Shown here piece after piece: positions 9,888-19,398 of a DNA stretch of 28,975 nt; the stretch's first letter is position 1, and every line of letters starts with the position of its first letter. The notes under the pieces are model-generated. The model was not told where the DNA came from and did not search any database. It worked only from the letters and a program-made list of their open reading frames with translations. The position numbers and the translations under genes are program-made. The DNA lies in contig JALMLS010000513.1 of the NCBI GenBank assembly GCA_038496445.1, forward strand, positions 1 to 28,975, in the 5' to 3' direction. The DNA is from Trichosphaerium sp. ATCC 40318. Taxonomy: Eukaryota > Discosea > Flabellinia > Trichosidae.

Positions 9888-11582
9888 TTAAAGAGCAGGT
9901 TCAGCGTTTTTACAAAGAGCTAAAAAGTCGCTAGAGAACCATTGACCAGCTTCAGGTGCAGGTACGACACTATCTTCAGAGCGACAGTGGAAGTCGTATC
10001 TTGTGGATGTGGTATTTGTGGTACCATCAGATTCACCTGTTGAGAAAGAATAGTTAACAAAAAATTGCGTGATGGAATTTAGAGCTTACCAGGAACTTTG
10101 ACGAAGATGAAAGCGTCAATGTTGCTCACACCAGTAGATTGAGTGCTTGTGGTTGGTCTTACACCTAATCCTGATCCCTTGATGTTACACCAGTTTGAGC
10201 AGTCTTGGCGAGTGTCTGGGTCACCGTTTCTTGATGTATCAATGACAAATGTCTTTCCTGTGATACCAGCTTGTTCTAGCGCTCCAGAGAGAAGGCTTGT
10301 GTAAATGACTTCATTGATGGCATTGTTGTATTGTGATTTTAGTTTACAAGGGTCAGCGGTACTGCTCATGGATCCAAGAGGTTGGTAGTTGGCGACCTTA
10401 ATAAAAGATTAGAAAAAAAGCAGACAAAGTATCAACATACGTTTGTAGCGAAACCGCGGATCTTGTCGTTACCACCAGCAAGAGCCAAGACTTTAGAGAA
10501 TACAGCAGATGCTTTTTGGAGGTTGTCTGGCCATCCGAGCCAACCACCGTGAGCGGCATCAACGTATAAGTGTACGTTGCTTAGGGTAGACAATTGTTGG
10601 ATAGCGTAAGCAACACCCTAATACATGTTAACGTTTATACGCCGGAATATTTTTTCCTTACTTGTGTGTAAGCGGTTTCAGCTTCTTGACACTTTTGAAT
10701 AGCCAAGTTGGTAGCGAGATTAGGCAACGAATCAGGTTCTGTTTTTTTTCGAAAAAAAGTAAGTGGATTATTCTTTCATTGAGATTTCATGAGAAGTGTT
10801 ACGTACCAACAATACCAACGATTGTTTGGTTAGGAAATCTCTTGAATGTAGCAACAATAGGATCAATGTACTTTGTTTTGTATGTATTCAAACCTGGTAA
10901 CAGTTAGCAAAAAAGAAATTTCCGCCAACATGTTTTATTTAGGATAAAAGTTCTTTCGAACGCGCTTGTACGTACCGTCAGCGCATGCAGCGTTTGCACA
11001 TAATATCTCTCCGTTGGAGGCAGCAGCGGCGCAATCGCGGTTAGGTAAATCGTAGATTACGAACATCGTCAATTCACCAGCAGCTTTTGCATTTTCGAGG
11101 ACTTTCAAAGCGCCTGGAATTTTCGACATTGAGTCCATCTAAAAAAAAAGCGCGTTACGGTTTGGTGACACGTGATTTTTTCTGTTCGTAAACTTTTCGT
11201 TCGAAAAAGTTGGCAAACTTACCCAATACGCTACTGGGATGTCTCTGGCTTTCTCCAATAGAGATTTTTCTGAAGGATAATCTTTAATGGAAGAATCAAC
11301 CTCCGCTTGGTAGTCTGGGTTTACAAAGAATGTCTCGCCCTCAAAAGGGTTTCCAGCTATCTTAGGCTAAGTTAAAGAGTAAGTTACTGGCCTTTTTAAT
11401 AAGTTGTAGGAAAGTACTGACGGTTGGGACACGGGAAGTGAGTAAAAAAAGTTACGCCCCGTGGTATTCACTTTTTAAAGCGTGTGTAGCTCGTTGAGAG
11501 TGTTCAGTACCTGATTTACTAATACTTCTGCTGAAAATGCAAAAAGCGCAGCAACGGCGCATAGTAATACGAATGTTCTCAT
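9888..11582 (-). CDS. Secreted GH6 cellulase (cellobiohydrolase/endoglucanase), catalytic domain only
   Basis: Glycoside hydrolase family 6 cleaves beta-1,4-glucan with inversion. Eight exons (11582-11511, 11366-11223, 11138-10976, 10893-10807, 10738-10662, 10617-10441, 10396-10090, 10036-9888) give 391 residues. A signal peptide covers about residues 1-18 (MRTFVLLCAVAALFAFSA). Hallmarks of the family are YDLPNRDCAA (Asp107, equivalent to the acid Asp175 of Trichoderma Cel6A), EPDSLPNL (Asp158, equivalent to Asp221), DAAHGGWLGWP, and GESDG (Asp346, equivalent to Asp401). The four disulfide Cys contexts (DRDC, IQKC, SNWC, FHC) are kept. There is no carbohydrate-binding module or Ser/Thr linker. 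It probably acts outside the cell or in food vacuoles on algal or plant cellulose, or on the organism's own cyst wall. All introns are GT-AG. Confidence 0.95.
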
Positions 11583-12434
11583 GTGCGGCCTTTGTTGTGG
11601 GATACTTTTGAAAAAATGGACAAAAACGTGAAAAAAAAATGTGATAGGAAAAGTTTTACTGCTGAAAACGCGGGCCAACTCACTTTATAAAAAAAATAAT
11701 ATTGGTCACAGGAATACTAGCGCAGCGTACAATTTCTTACTACAACCAATAGGTACTGAGTCAATGTGTGCATCAAAAAACAGTCACTCAAAACTTTACA
11801 CACAGGTAAGTCGACCAACCTACTCCGTGAGCTGTTCTTATCTCTTCTATTGAGTATATTCACACAACATAGACAGCTAAAATACCAGAGATAGTTATTT
11901 CAGCAAGCTACACGCTGCGTGTGACTTTTTAAGGTCCTAGTCGCACTAGCAAATATGTGCGCCCTTACTTTTAGGTAAAGCTGTAATGCCCTTCTATTTT
12001 ATCAATTTTATATGCTAACGATACTTTCTATTCTGTTAACAGTAATTTGATACGGAATAGCCACAGACAGTGAACGTTATTTGTCTACTTTCAAACATAG
12101 CATCTATAGTAATAAGTGCGCTCTTGAGCATAATTGATAAAAGCACGTGGCGTCTTTACGCTTTTGCGATGAGACGGATTTATTGTTTTTTTAAAATTGG
12201 TTGATTGTCAGGATTTGCTAGCGCTGCACTAGCGTCCACCAACGCCAATACTAGCTCACATGGCACATCACAGATATCAACTACAAACAATAAATGTGCG
12301 GTTTGGTTGATTAAAATCGCGAGGGTGGACAGGCTTCACAATTTTAAGCTTAACAAAGCCTACTGTAGCGTAAAGCACATTTGATTGTGAAGGAAATCTT
12401 AATACAATAGGTTAAGGAAGTTTATTCAGAGTAG
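11583..12434. other. Intergenic between GH6 and F-box/LRR genes
   Basis: About 850 bases. The first 100 or so presumably hold the GH6 promoter, with A-rich runs near 11630 and 11690. A CACGTG lies at 12144-12149. Short open frames such as 11641-11853 (+) show no protein-like composition or splice context. Confidence 0.5.
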
Positions 12435-13913
12435 CTACACTTCAAGGAACATAAAAACTTGGTCTTCTTCATACTCTACCAGTTTTATATCGGTTTCATA
12501 AAGTGTATTAGCAAATTTTTGTGATACATTTGTGCAAAAAATACACAACACCTTGACACCACCAGAAATAAGTGGTACAAGCCATTCATCTGTTGCATTT
12601 GTTGAGGACAGATCAATGGTATGAACACCTGCAATACTTTTCATACATGTTCCAGTGATACCTTTACAAGAAGCAAGGCCTAATTTATGTACACCAGCAA
12701 GTGCTGAGACTCCTTTGTCTGTAACTGATGTATGTTTTAAATCTATAACATGTACACCGCCCAATGCCAAGATACCTAAATCGGTGATTTTTGTACTATC
12801 CAAGCATATAGTATGAACGCCTGCTAGTGCCGAAACTCCTACATCTGTGACGTTTGTTTCATCCAGTAGTATTTCATGGACACCAGCTAGAGCTATAATA
12901 GCTTCATCTGTTACTGGCATTTCGTTCAAGTCTATGGAATAAACACCAGCTAATGCTGAAATACCCTTGTCTGAGATCAATGTTTCTGTTAAATCTATAG
13001 TATGTACACCAGCTAGTGCTGAAACTCCAACGTCAGTTATTGTTTGTACCGAAACCAAAGTTATTTGATGAACCCCTGCCAATGGTGAAATACCTTTATC
13101 AGTGACTGATGTACCGTTCAAGTAAATGGTATGTACACCTGCCAATGCTTTAACACCCTCATCTGTTATAAGCTCACACTGGTTCAAACATATAATGTGT
13201 GCACCAGCCAATGCTATCAAACCGTCATCTGTAACTGATGTATAGGAAAAATCTATTTTGTATACTCCTGCAAGTGAAGAAACACCAGCACTTGTGAAAT
13301 TCTTACAAGAACGCAAAGCTAAGGTATGCACTCCAGCATATCCACATAATATATCATCACTAATAGTGACGCCGTCCATTTTGATCTTTTGTACCCCAGC
13401 TAGTGCTTTCAGCCCAATCTCAGTTACTTCAGGACGACTAAAGAAATCTATTGATTGAAGGTGTTTTGAGAGTTGCACGAGTGCTGAGTCTGTGATACCT
13501 GGACAACGAAAGGAACTCAAATGCTTTACTCCACATATAGACTTTACTCCCAAGTCTGTTATACAGTCGTTCTCGCATAGTTCTAGTTTATTAACACCAG
13601 AAAGAAGAGCAAGATCTGAATCTTTGGCTCTTCTAAAATACTTAAATGATATTGTTGTATTTTTAAGAAGCGGGCTACCAGCAAGCCGAGAACAACATGA
13701 GGTTGACTTAACCATGATGCGATTAAATCCAACATGGTGGAGTATGATAGTCAAGAGCAAGTTACAGGTTCTAGAAACGAGAAACCGAGAGGAAACATCC
13801 ACAAACGTCAGTATATGAGCGATTATCTCTGTTGGAATATCTAGAAGCTCTATATTTCGATTTTTGAGCTCAAATAGTTCAAGCAAAGCTTCAGCTTTTG
13901 TTCTTCGCTCCAT
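12435..13913 (-). CDS. F-box protein with C-terminal leucine-rich repeats, 492 aa, intronless
   Basis: Probable substrate-recognition subunit of an SCF-type ubiquitin ligase. Residues about 20-60 (LDIPTEIIAHILTFVDVSSR) fit an F-box. Residues about 105-465 are a run of roughly fourteen repeats of 20-24 residues with the pattern [V/I]TDxGxxALAGVHxIxL, a cysteine-free relative of the LRR-CC/AMN1 type. Several neighbouring repeats differ by only a few residues, so the array is still expanding or being homogenised. The start ATG gives MERRTKAEALLELFE directly ahead of the F-box; the stop is TAG. The lack of introns in an intron-rich neighbourhood suggests retroposition or recent acquisition, but base use looks similar to its neighbours. 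Confidence 0.88.
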   Translation of the reverse strand: MERRTKAEALLELFELKNRNIELLDIPTEIIAHILTFVDVSSRFLVSRTCNLLLTIILHHVGFNRIMVKSTSCCSRLAGSPLLKNTTISFKYFRRAKDSDLALLSGVNKLELCENDCITDLGVKSICGVKHLSSFRCPGITDSALVQLSKHLQSIDFFSRPEVTEIGLKALAGVQKIKMDGVTISDDILCGYAGVHTLALRSCKNFTSAGVSSLAGVYKIDFSYTSVTDDGLIALAGAHIICLNQCELITDEGVKALAGVHTIYLNGTSVTDKGISPLAGVHQITLVSVQTITDVGVSALAGVHTIDLTETLISDKGISALAGVYSIDLNEMPVTDEAIIALAGVHEILLDETNVTDVGVSALAGVHTICLDSTKITDLGILALGGVHVIDLKHTSVTDKGVSALAGVHKLGLASCKGITGTCMKSIAGVHTIDLSSTNATDEWLVPLISGGVKVLCIFCTNVSQKFANTLYETDIKLVEYEEDQVFMFLEV

Positions 13914-14377
13914 TATACCCTGAGGATAGTCAGAAAGTGGTTTTACGTAACGAATAGACTTTATTTTAAAGGGTCAGTACCTTTTCACCTGTTTATGTTT
14001 CGAAGCTGAGAAATTGGGTGAAAAAGTCAACAATTATCTCGATTCTGCCACCGTCCACTCACATTGCCCCACGTGTATAGACACTGTTGGTTGTCTTCAA
14101 ACGTGGGCTTAGTTACTATGAATAATGGTGATTGAGAGAACCCGCCAAAAACTATCGGGTTGTGACACCTTTATTCACTAAAATGTCAGTTAATATAGGT
14201 CGTTATTACCAGTTTTGTTGTTTTCTCATTGTCTGACTGATATGTGTACATAAGCTTGAGTTCAATTTCACTTAGGTCACTCCGTTATGCTAACATTTCT
14301 GATATCAGAACGTCTTACGGCTACCGTCTTAAAGAAAAATAACTTACAAATATTTGGTGGAGATGAAGTTAGCAGGT
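13914..14377. other. Intergenic, no gene seen
   Basis: About 460 bases with one CACGTG (14070-14075). Nothing else is recognised. Confidence 0.5.
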
Positions 14378-15826
14378 TTAATTCATTGTAATAGTGCTTG
14401 TGTATGTATTACAATCGAACTGTACAGTAGCTTTGGTCCATTTACGAACAAATACACCACTGTTAGTTGATGTCTCATGACAAACCTCTGTTGGTGTTCC
14501 ATAGTCAACCTTGAGTTCATCTGGGTTTGCCTTTAGCTCCTGGAGGATCTGAACCTGAAGAACAACCGCTCCAACCATATCCAATCCATGCGTAAGGTCC
14601 TCTAACAAGTAGGAAACCCGCCAAGTCTTCTTTGAACTGAGGAAGAGGAGATACAGCTCTATCTGTTGTTGTGTACTAAAACAAAACTCAGTGGTTCATA
14701 TTTGGTATACTGTTCTAACCTTGTAGTACAGAGCATTGGTATATGCTTCAGAGGTATTGCTACATTCAGCTCTGAATGTCAGGGCGCATTTTTCTTTCGT
14801 AGGTGTTGAAAAATCAGCGAATTGTTGCCAACTCCATCCTCCTTTTCCGGCAATAGCAGCATGCACTTTGGCAATATTAGCTTTCCAACTAGTATAAATG
14901 GCTGTGGTGTCAGTTTGCGTGAGCCCCATATCTGCGGTGCAATAGTAGTCTTCTTCAGTGGCGCCACCTACGAAAGACTTAGATTGGCCATATTTGATTA
15001 TAAAATACAAACCGTATTTGTAGTGATCGCAGAATCCTTGGTTCGGCTCCCATTTTTTTCGTGCGTTAGGGAAATCAGTCCACCCATCAAGGTAAAACCC
15101 AGATATTTGATCGTTACCGAGGCCTAGTACGTTTAGACAAACACAAACACTTTAATAGAAAACCTGTTTCACCAAGAATCACGTGATCGATCAAATAATC
15201 CGTCAAAGTCGTATTTCGATGATCCCAAAGGTATTCACCACATGGAACACCTCCACAGTCTCATAGACTATTACAAGAACCATCTCCGTGAGGATGATGA
15301 GGTGTTTGACCTTGATCGTGATAAAACTCTGAACAAAGAGGCGGGTCGTAGGTTTTATCACATTGTGATACGTGATAGTTGTTTTTTCCAGAGAACTTTA
15401 AAAACCACCCTGCGTAAGCAGCGTCTGTTATTTTCGTGCGAACATTCGTATACCAAGGAAGCGCTGTCACGTGGGTTTAGTAAAGGAAGAAAAAAAACAA
15501 AAATGAAAAGTCGTTTACCTTTGACAAGGTTTCACGAAAACTGTTGTTTTCGGATTCACAGCCTTTACACGTTTCACTTGTTCCACCAGTAGCTCTTCGC
15601 AGTTCATTGGTTTTGCGTTAGCCCATAACTGCTTCGCATTACTCCAATCGAAATCAGCAATACCAAACTGAGCTGCAAAGTTAGCATCAAAGAAGCCGGA
15701 GTCATTACAAGGCATAAATATCGTTGACATTTGCATGTCATACGTTGGCGTCCAGTTTGGCGTTGTACCGCAATAGCCGAACTCCAACAAGGTGATGAAC
15801 AGTACCAGATATATGTTGCGTATCAT
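14378..15826 (-). pseudogene. Decayed gene for a secreted Cys-rich protein of unknown function
   Basis: A clear signal peptide (MIRNIYLVLFITLLEFGYC) and five exon-like blocks (15826-15519, 15463-15164, 15123-15013, 14967-14720, 14675-14378) encode a protein. I recall uncharacterised homologues of it from oomycetes, algae and other protists (motifs DWSNAKQLWANAKPMNCEE, CGGVPCGEYLWDHRN, GGATEEDYYC). The open frame is broken several times. Near 15530 about five bases are missing (expected VFVYRNLVK, seen VFV-NLVK out of frame). TGA at 15261-15263 stands where I expect Cys. One Asp of the expected YLDDGW is lost (YLDGW). Exon 5 shifts frame by one base near 14540. The exon borders remain canonical and join in phase, so decay is recent. 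The final exon still ends in frame at TAA. Confidence 0.75.
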
Positions 15827-16588
15827 ATGTTGGTTTGGGTAATGGCTGCTTATTTCATATGTGCACTGCCTTAGAAAACTGCTATTTCTTTAAGTGTAAC
15901 AAAAAGTAGTTCGACGTTTCGCAACAGTGCTCGCCAATCTCAAAGACTAAATATTATTAATACGCGAGTATACTATTTATCGTTGTAGTGGGATTATTCT
16001 ACGGGTTTTTCCGTTTTCTTTTATTTTTTATTGAAGTTGTTTTACAAGTTGAGATAACCAAGGAACTATTTGCGATTTGTAAGTCTGTACGTTCTGCGTT
16101 ATGATTGTGGATAATGTAACGTAGTTCTACACGAGAAAAACGTCTTGCATAAGGTATCTATGAGAATAAAGTAAGTATGCCAAAAAAAGACTTCTAATAA
16201 TAGATTACGACTGAGGCCTTTAATGTCTACTTGTAAAATACGTACAGGTTTTGCACTTATAGGTACTTTAATATTAAAACCCCTAGTAATTGTGAGCTCA
16301 ATAAATACAACGCACACAGCAATGGAGTTCCACAAGCTCTAGCAATACAGAAGAGTTCGTACCGGAAGTTTTTATATTCAACGACTGCCTTGAGTACAAG
16401 GCAATCCGCTGACGATTTCACACGGACAACAAGAACTCTGATCATTTTGTACAACTAATATGTCGTTAAAAACGTGCGATACAGCTGCTTTTCATTAAAC
16501 TTGCCAGCGCATTCACTTGTTTTAAGTGAAGTGTTTATTTTGCTACAAAGATTTATACATAATATTTTACAAAAAAGAGGCAACAATA
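15827..16588. other. Intergenic, no gene seen
   Basis: About 760 bases of AT-rich sequence between the decayed gene and the channel gene's stop codon. Short open frames on both strands (for example 16099-16335 and 16257-16454, minus) have no domain and no ATG-led, splice-supported continuation. Confidence 0.5.
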
Positions 16589-17992
16589 CTAAATCGAAAT
16601 AACACCCTTTTCTACATCAACAACACTATTAGTGTTGGATGCTTTTTGAAGATTTGCGTCCCTACGCCTTTGGTTCTTTTTCTTGTACGCTTTTTGCTGG
16701 AAATGCTTCAATCCAAGTGCGAAGATAACTAAACCAAAAAGGTCAAAACAATCCAAGAAAAAGTAAAACATTAAGTAAGTTGCAATACGACGTACCTGTT
16801 GTGTATACAACACTAAGAAGTATTTGTAGTGTAACTATAATATAAACAAACCATTTAACAGGTGTGATATCACCATATCCGACTAGGAGTGTTAGAAGAC
16901 TTAACAGAAAAACAAAGAAAAATGACATTACTAAATAACACAAAAAGAACTTACCTGTACTCATAGTAGTCGCTGAAAAGTACACCATACGGACAAATAT
17001 AAAAACACTCCTCCAACTCTCTTCTTTAACACCTTCCTTAAACACACCATCGAAACTTTTAGGGTCAGCGCGGAATCTAAAAAAGAAGTCAGCGCTCAAA
17101 CAAACCAACACATAAAAAAATAATATTCTAGAAGAACTTACGTTATGGTGTAGATACCAGCAAACAAGAATATTGTACTCAAGAAACTCTGAGCCAAAAA
17201 GTAACCAGATACAGTACGATGAAGTACTTGTTTTGTAAGCTTTATAGATACAACCACTATAAGTATAGACAGGAGAAACTAGATAAGAAGCGTAAGCAGT
17301 AAGACTTCTCAAAAATGAGAGAAAAAAAAAGAATAATCAATGATTCACGTGCCTGGAATGAACCCATGACAACAAAACCAATTATATCACCTGTACTTAG
17401 TTTTGTAGATGCACTTGAAGTGTTTTTTTTAAAACCTAGAGCTCATGGTAAGCAGAAATTTTAAATTAAATATTTAACTTTTTATTTGAAAGTTTTAATA
17501 AAAATCAATTACCTGATTCTATCCACGTGAGTACGATAACATTAAGAACCTGCCATGCCAGGGTAAAGAAAAAAATATTATTAACGAGCCAGTATGGTAG
17601 TTTAGTCTTTTTGGTCGGAGTCTACGAATATAAGTTACGAAGTCTTAAATTTCCATAGAAAAGTACGAGCAAACACTGCGAGCGCTTAACGTACGTATAG
17701 GATATCTTGACCACGAATTTTAGATGTCACAAAATGTAAATCAGTTTGTATACGCTGAATAGCTTGAACTAGCTCTTGTAGATCATATCTATTGAGTCTT
17801 GGGAATTGTTAGTGACCGGAATATAATATTTTGTTATTTGCTTGCAATTGAAGCGAATTTCGCTACGTACGCGTATTCACCTCCATCACCATCCGTAATT
17901 TCTAGGTGGGAGAGGAAAGGTTGTTTTGAATCTTCATCTTCTTCTTCTGGCTTTATAAATAAGCCTTTTACCTTTCTAGCGATTCTTTGCAT
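16589..17992 (-). CDS. Potassium channel, one pore domain, about four membrane segments
   Basis: A K+-selective pore is shown by the filter TMSTVGYGD (Val223-Asp227), created by joining exons 6 and 7. Eight exons (17992-17871, 17788-17695, 17621-17513, 17435-17353, 17278-17142, 17076-16955, 16882-16796, 16728-16589) give 297 residues, or 300 if the alternative acceptor at 17798 is used. Membrane segments are TLAWQVLNVIVLTWI, the stretch across the exon 4/5 join (GFVVMGSFQFLLSILIVVV), FLSTIFLFAGIYTI, and the inner helix FVYIIVTLQILLSVVYTT. The N-terminus is acidic and the C-terminal tail basic (KKKNQRRR). No voltage-sensor arginine ladder or cyclic-nucleotide domain is seen. The 17279-17352 intron needs a GC donor (CAG|GCACGT) to keep the hydrophobic frame. 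Its start lies 90 bp from MsrB, head to head. Confidence 0.88.
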
Positions 17993-18082
17993 TGCAAAAA
18001 AGTAAGGCGTTCGTGTATTGTTGAAGAATAAGAGAATTACAACAAAACTCGCTTATCGCCCGCAACACTTAAAGTAGCAATT
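17993..18082. promoter_or_regulatory. Shared 90-bp divergent promoter (channel / MsrB)
   Basis: Only 90 bases separate two start codons pointing away from each other, so both promoters and 5' leaders must lie here or overlap the genes. No TATA-like box or named motif stands out. Confidence 0.5.
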
Positions 18083-19199
18083 ATGTTGCGCTTCACTAGG
18101 CCGCTCTATCAAAGTCTCAGCTTAGAGAGTGCATTAAGGAGGAGCAGAAGAAGACGCAAACCCACTAAGAAGGTCGAAGTTGATACAAAAGAACACATTG
18201 ATTTAACAAGAGGTTAATATATTCGCATAAAATAGCGCTTTTATAACGTATTTAGGTCCTCCGCAGCATTTTGCAGTTGTGAAGTCACCAAAAGAGTGGA
18301 AACAAGGTCTAACGCATAAACAATTCCACGTTACAAGAGAACACGGTACTGAGCGTGCTTTTCATAACGAATATCACGATGAGAAGGCTAGCGTACGTAA
18401 AAGTCACTTCAAACGCGTAATAGACGTATTGTAGTACCCTTCGGACAAAAATACATCCGTAATAAATGTTTGTAGGGTATTTACTACTCAAGATGTGGTG
18501 GACAGCCTCTATTCAGTTCTGAACACAAATATGACAGTGGAACAGTGCGTACTTTTGACATTTTAATCAAACAACTAAACTCCACACAACAGGGATGGCC
18601 ATCATTTTGGCGTCCTATAAAAGAAGAAGCTGTTTATTACAAGACAGATAGTTCTTTTGGTTTTTCAAGAACAGAGGTAATGGATTTTATATTTGACAGA
18701 TAACTTTCTTCTTCTAATACTCCGTTCAGGTACTTTGCTATAAATCAGGCGCTCACTTAGGTTTGTGAAACACCCCTTTTACTATTTTAGCTAATGATGT
18801 TTCAGGACACGTGTTCTCAGATGGTCCAAAACCGACGGAACTTCGGTAAGCAAAAATTAGGGGTTTTTTTGTGTTTTTCTGATTGTTGTACTGTCTAGTT
18901 ATTGCATGAACTCTGCTTCTCTTGATTTCAAAGAGGGGATATCTTCGCTTACGCCACCAGTTGAAGAAAAAGAGGATATCGAAAACGAAGAAGAAGACGG
19001 TGTGGATGAAGCAGAACAAGAAGAAACCGACGATACAGAATTTAACGAAGAAAGTGTTGAATCAACGGATACACCAGTTACAGACCAGACTGAGGATACA
19101 CCAGAGCAGACTATAGATCCCAAAGATTCACCTTCAGATGCGGGTGTTGAACCAGAGATTGCACAAGGCACGTGTACTGGTACTAGAGGAGAGTACTAA
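18083..19199 (+). CDS. msrB: Peptide methionine-R-sulfoxide reductase B with acidic C-terminal tail
   Basis: Reduces methionine-R-sulfoxide in proteins. Seven exons (18083-18212, 18256-18392, 18476-18544, 18593-18676, 18730-18760, 18806-18845, 18899-19199) give 263 residues. Family signatures are [29 protein letters not shown] and RYCMNSASL, with catalytic Cys166. The zinc-binding CxxC pairs of many MsrBs are reduced to single Cys (SRCGG and LCYKS), so this is a zinc-free form. The N-terminus ([20 protein letters not shown] and following Arg/Lys) looks like a mitochondrial presequence. After the domain there is a tail of about 90 residues rich in Glu, Asp, Thr and Ser with no known domain, which is unusual for MsrB. 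The 18545-18592 intron uses donor GTGCGT. Confidence 0.95.
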
Positions 19200-19398
19200 T
19201 AGTTTTGTTTATAGACAAAAAGTAAAATAAAAATACAGCTTGAGCGCGTCACAAATTATGTAACTTCAATTTTACATCTGACCTAAACCGTGCGACTGTA
19301 TTTAGAATGTAAAATAAAGGCGATACTTTTTTTTTGGGTAATACAAATTAACAAGTTTTTTATTGTTTTTTGAAATCCATAGATATCGTATCTTGGAT

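Noticed and set aside
12500-13600. DNA tandem repeat as a mobile or satellite element
   Set aside because: The roughly 66-nt periodicity is fully explained by leucine-rich repeats in a single long open frame.
15261-15263. In-frame TGA read as selenocysteine
   Set aside because: The same gene carries independent frame breaks, so nonsense decay is simpler. No SECIS fold was evident by eye. Kept only as a check item.
15242-15592. Plus-strand open frame of 116 codons
   Set aside because: It lies antisense to the signal-peptide and Cys-rich exons of the decayed gene, whose motifs are clear. It is a shadow frame.
16099-16454. Small minus-strand open frames between the decayed gene and the channel
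   Set aside because: No start context, domain, or in-phase splice partner was found; their composition is that of AT-rich noncoding DNA.
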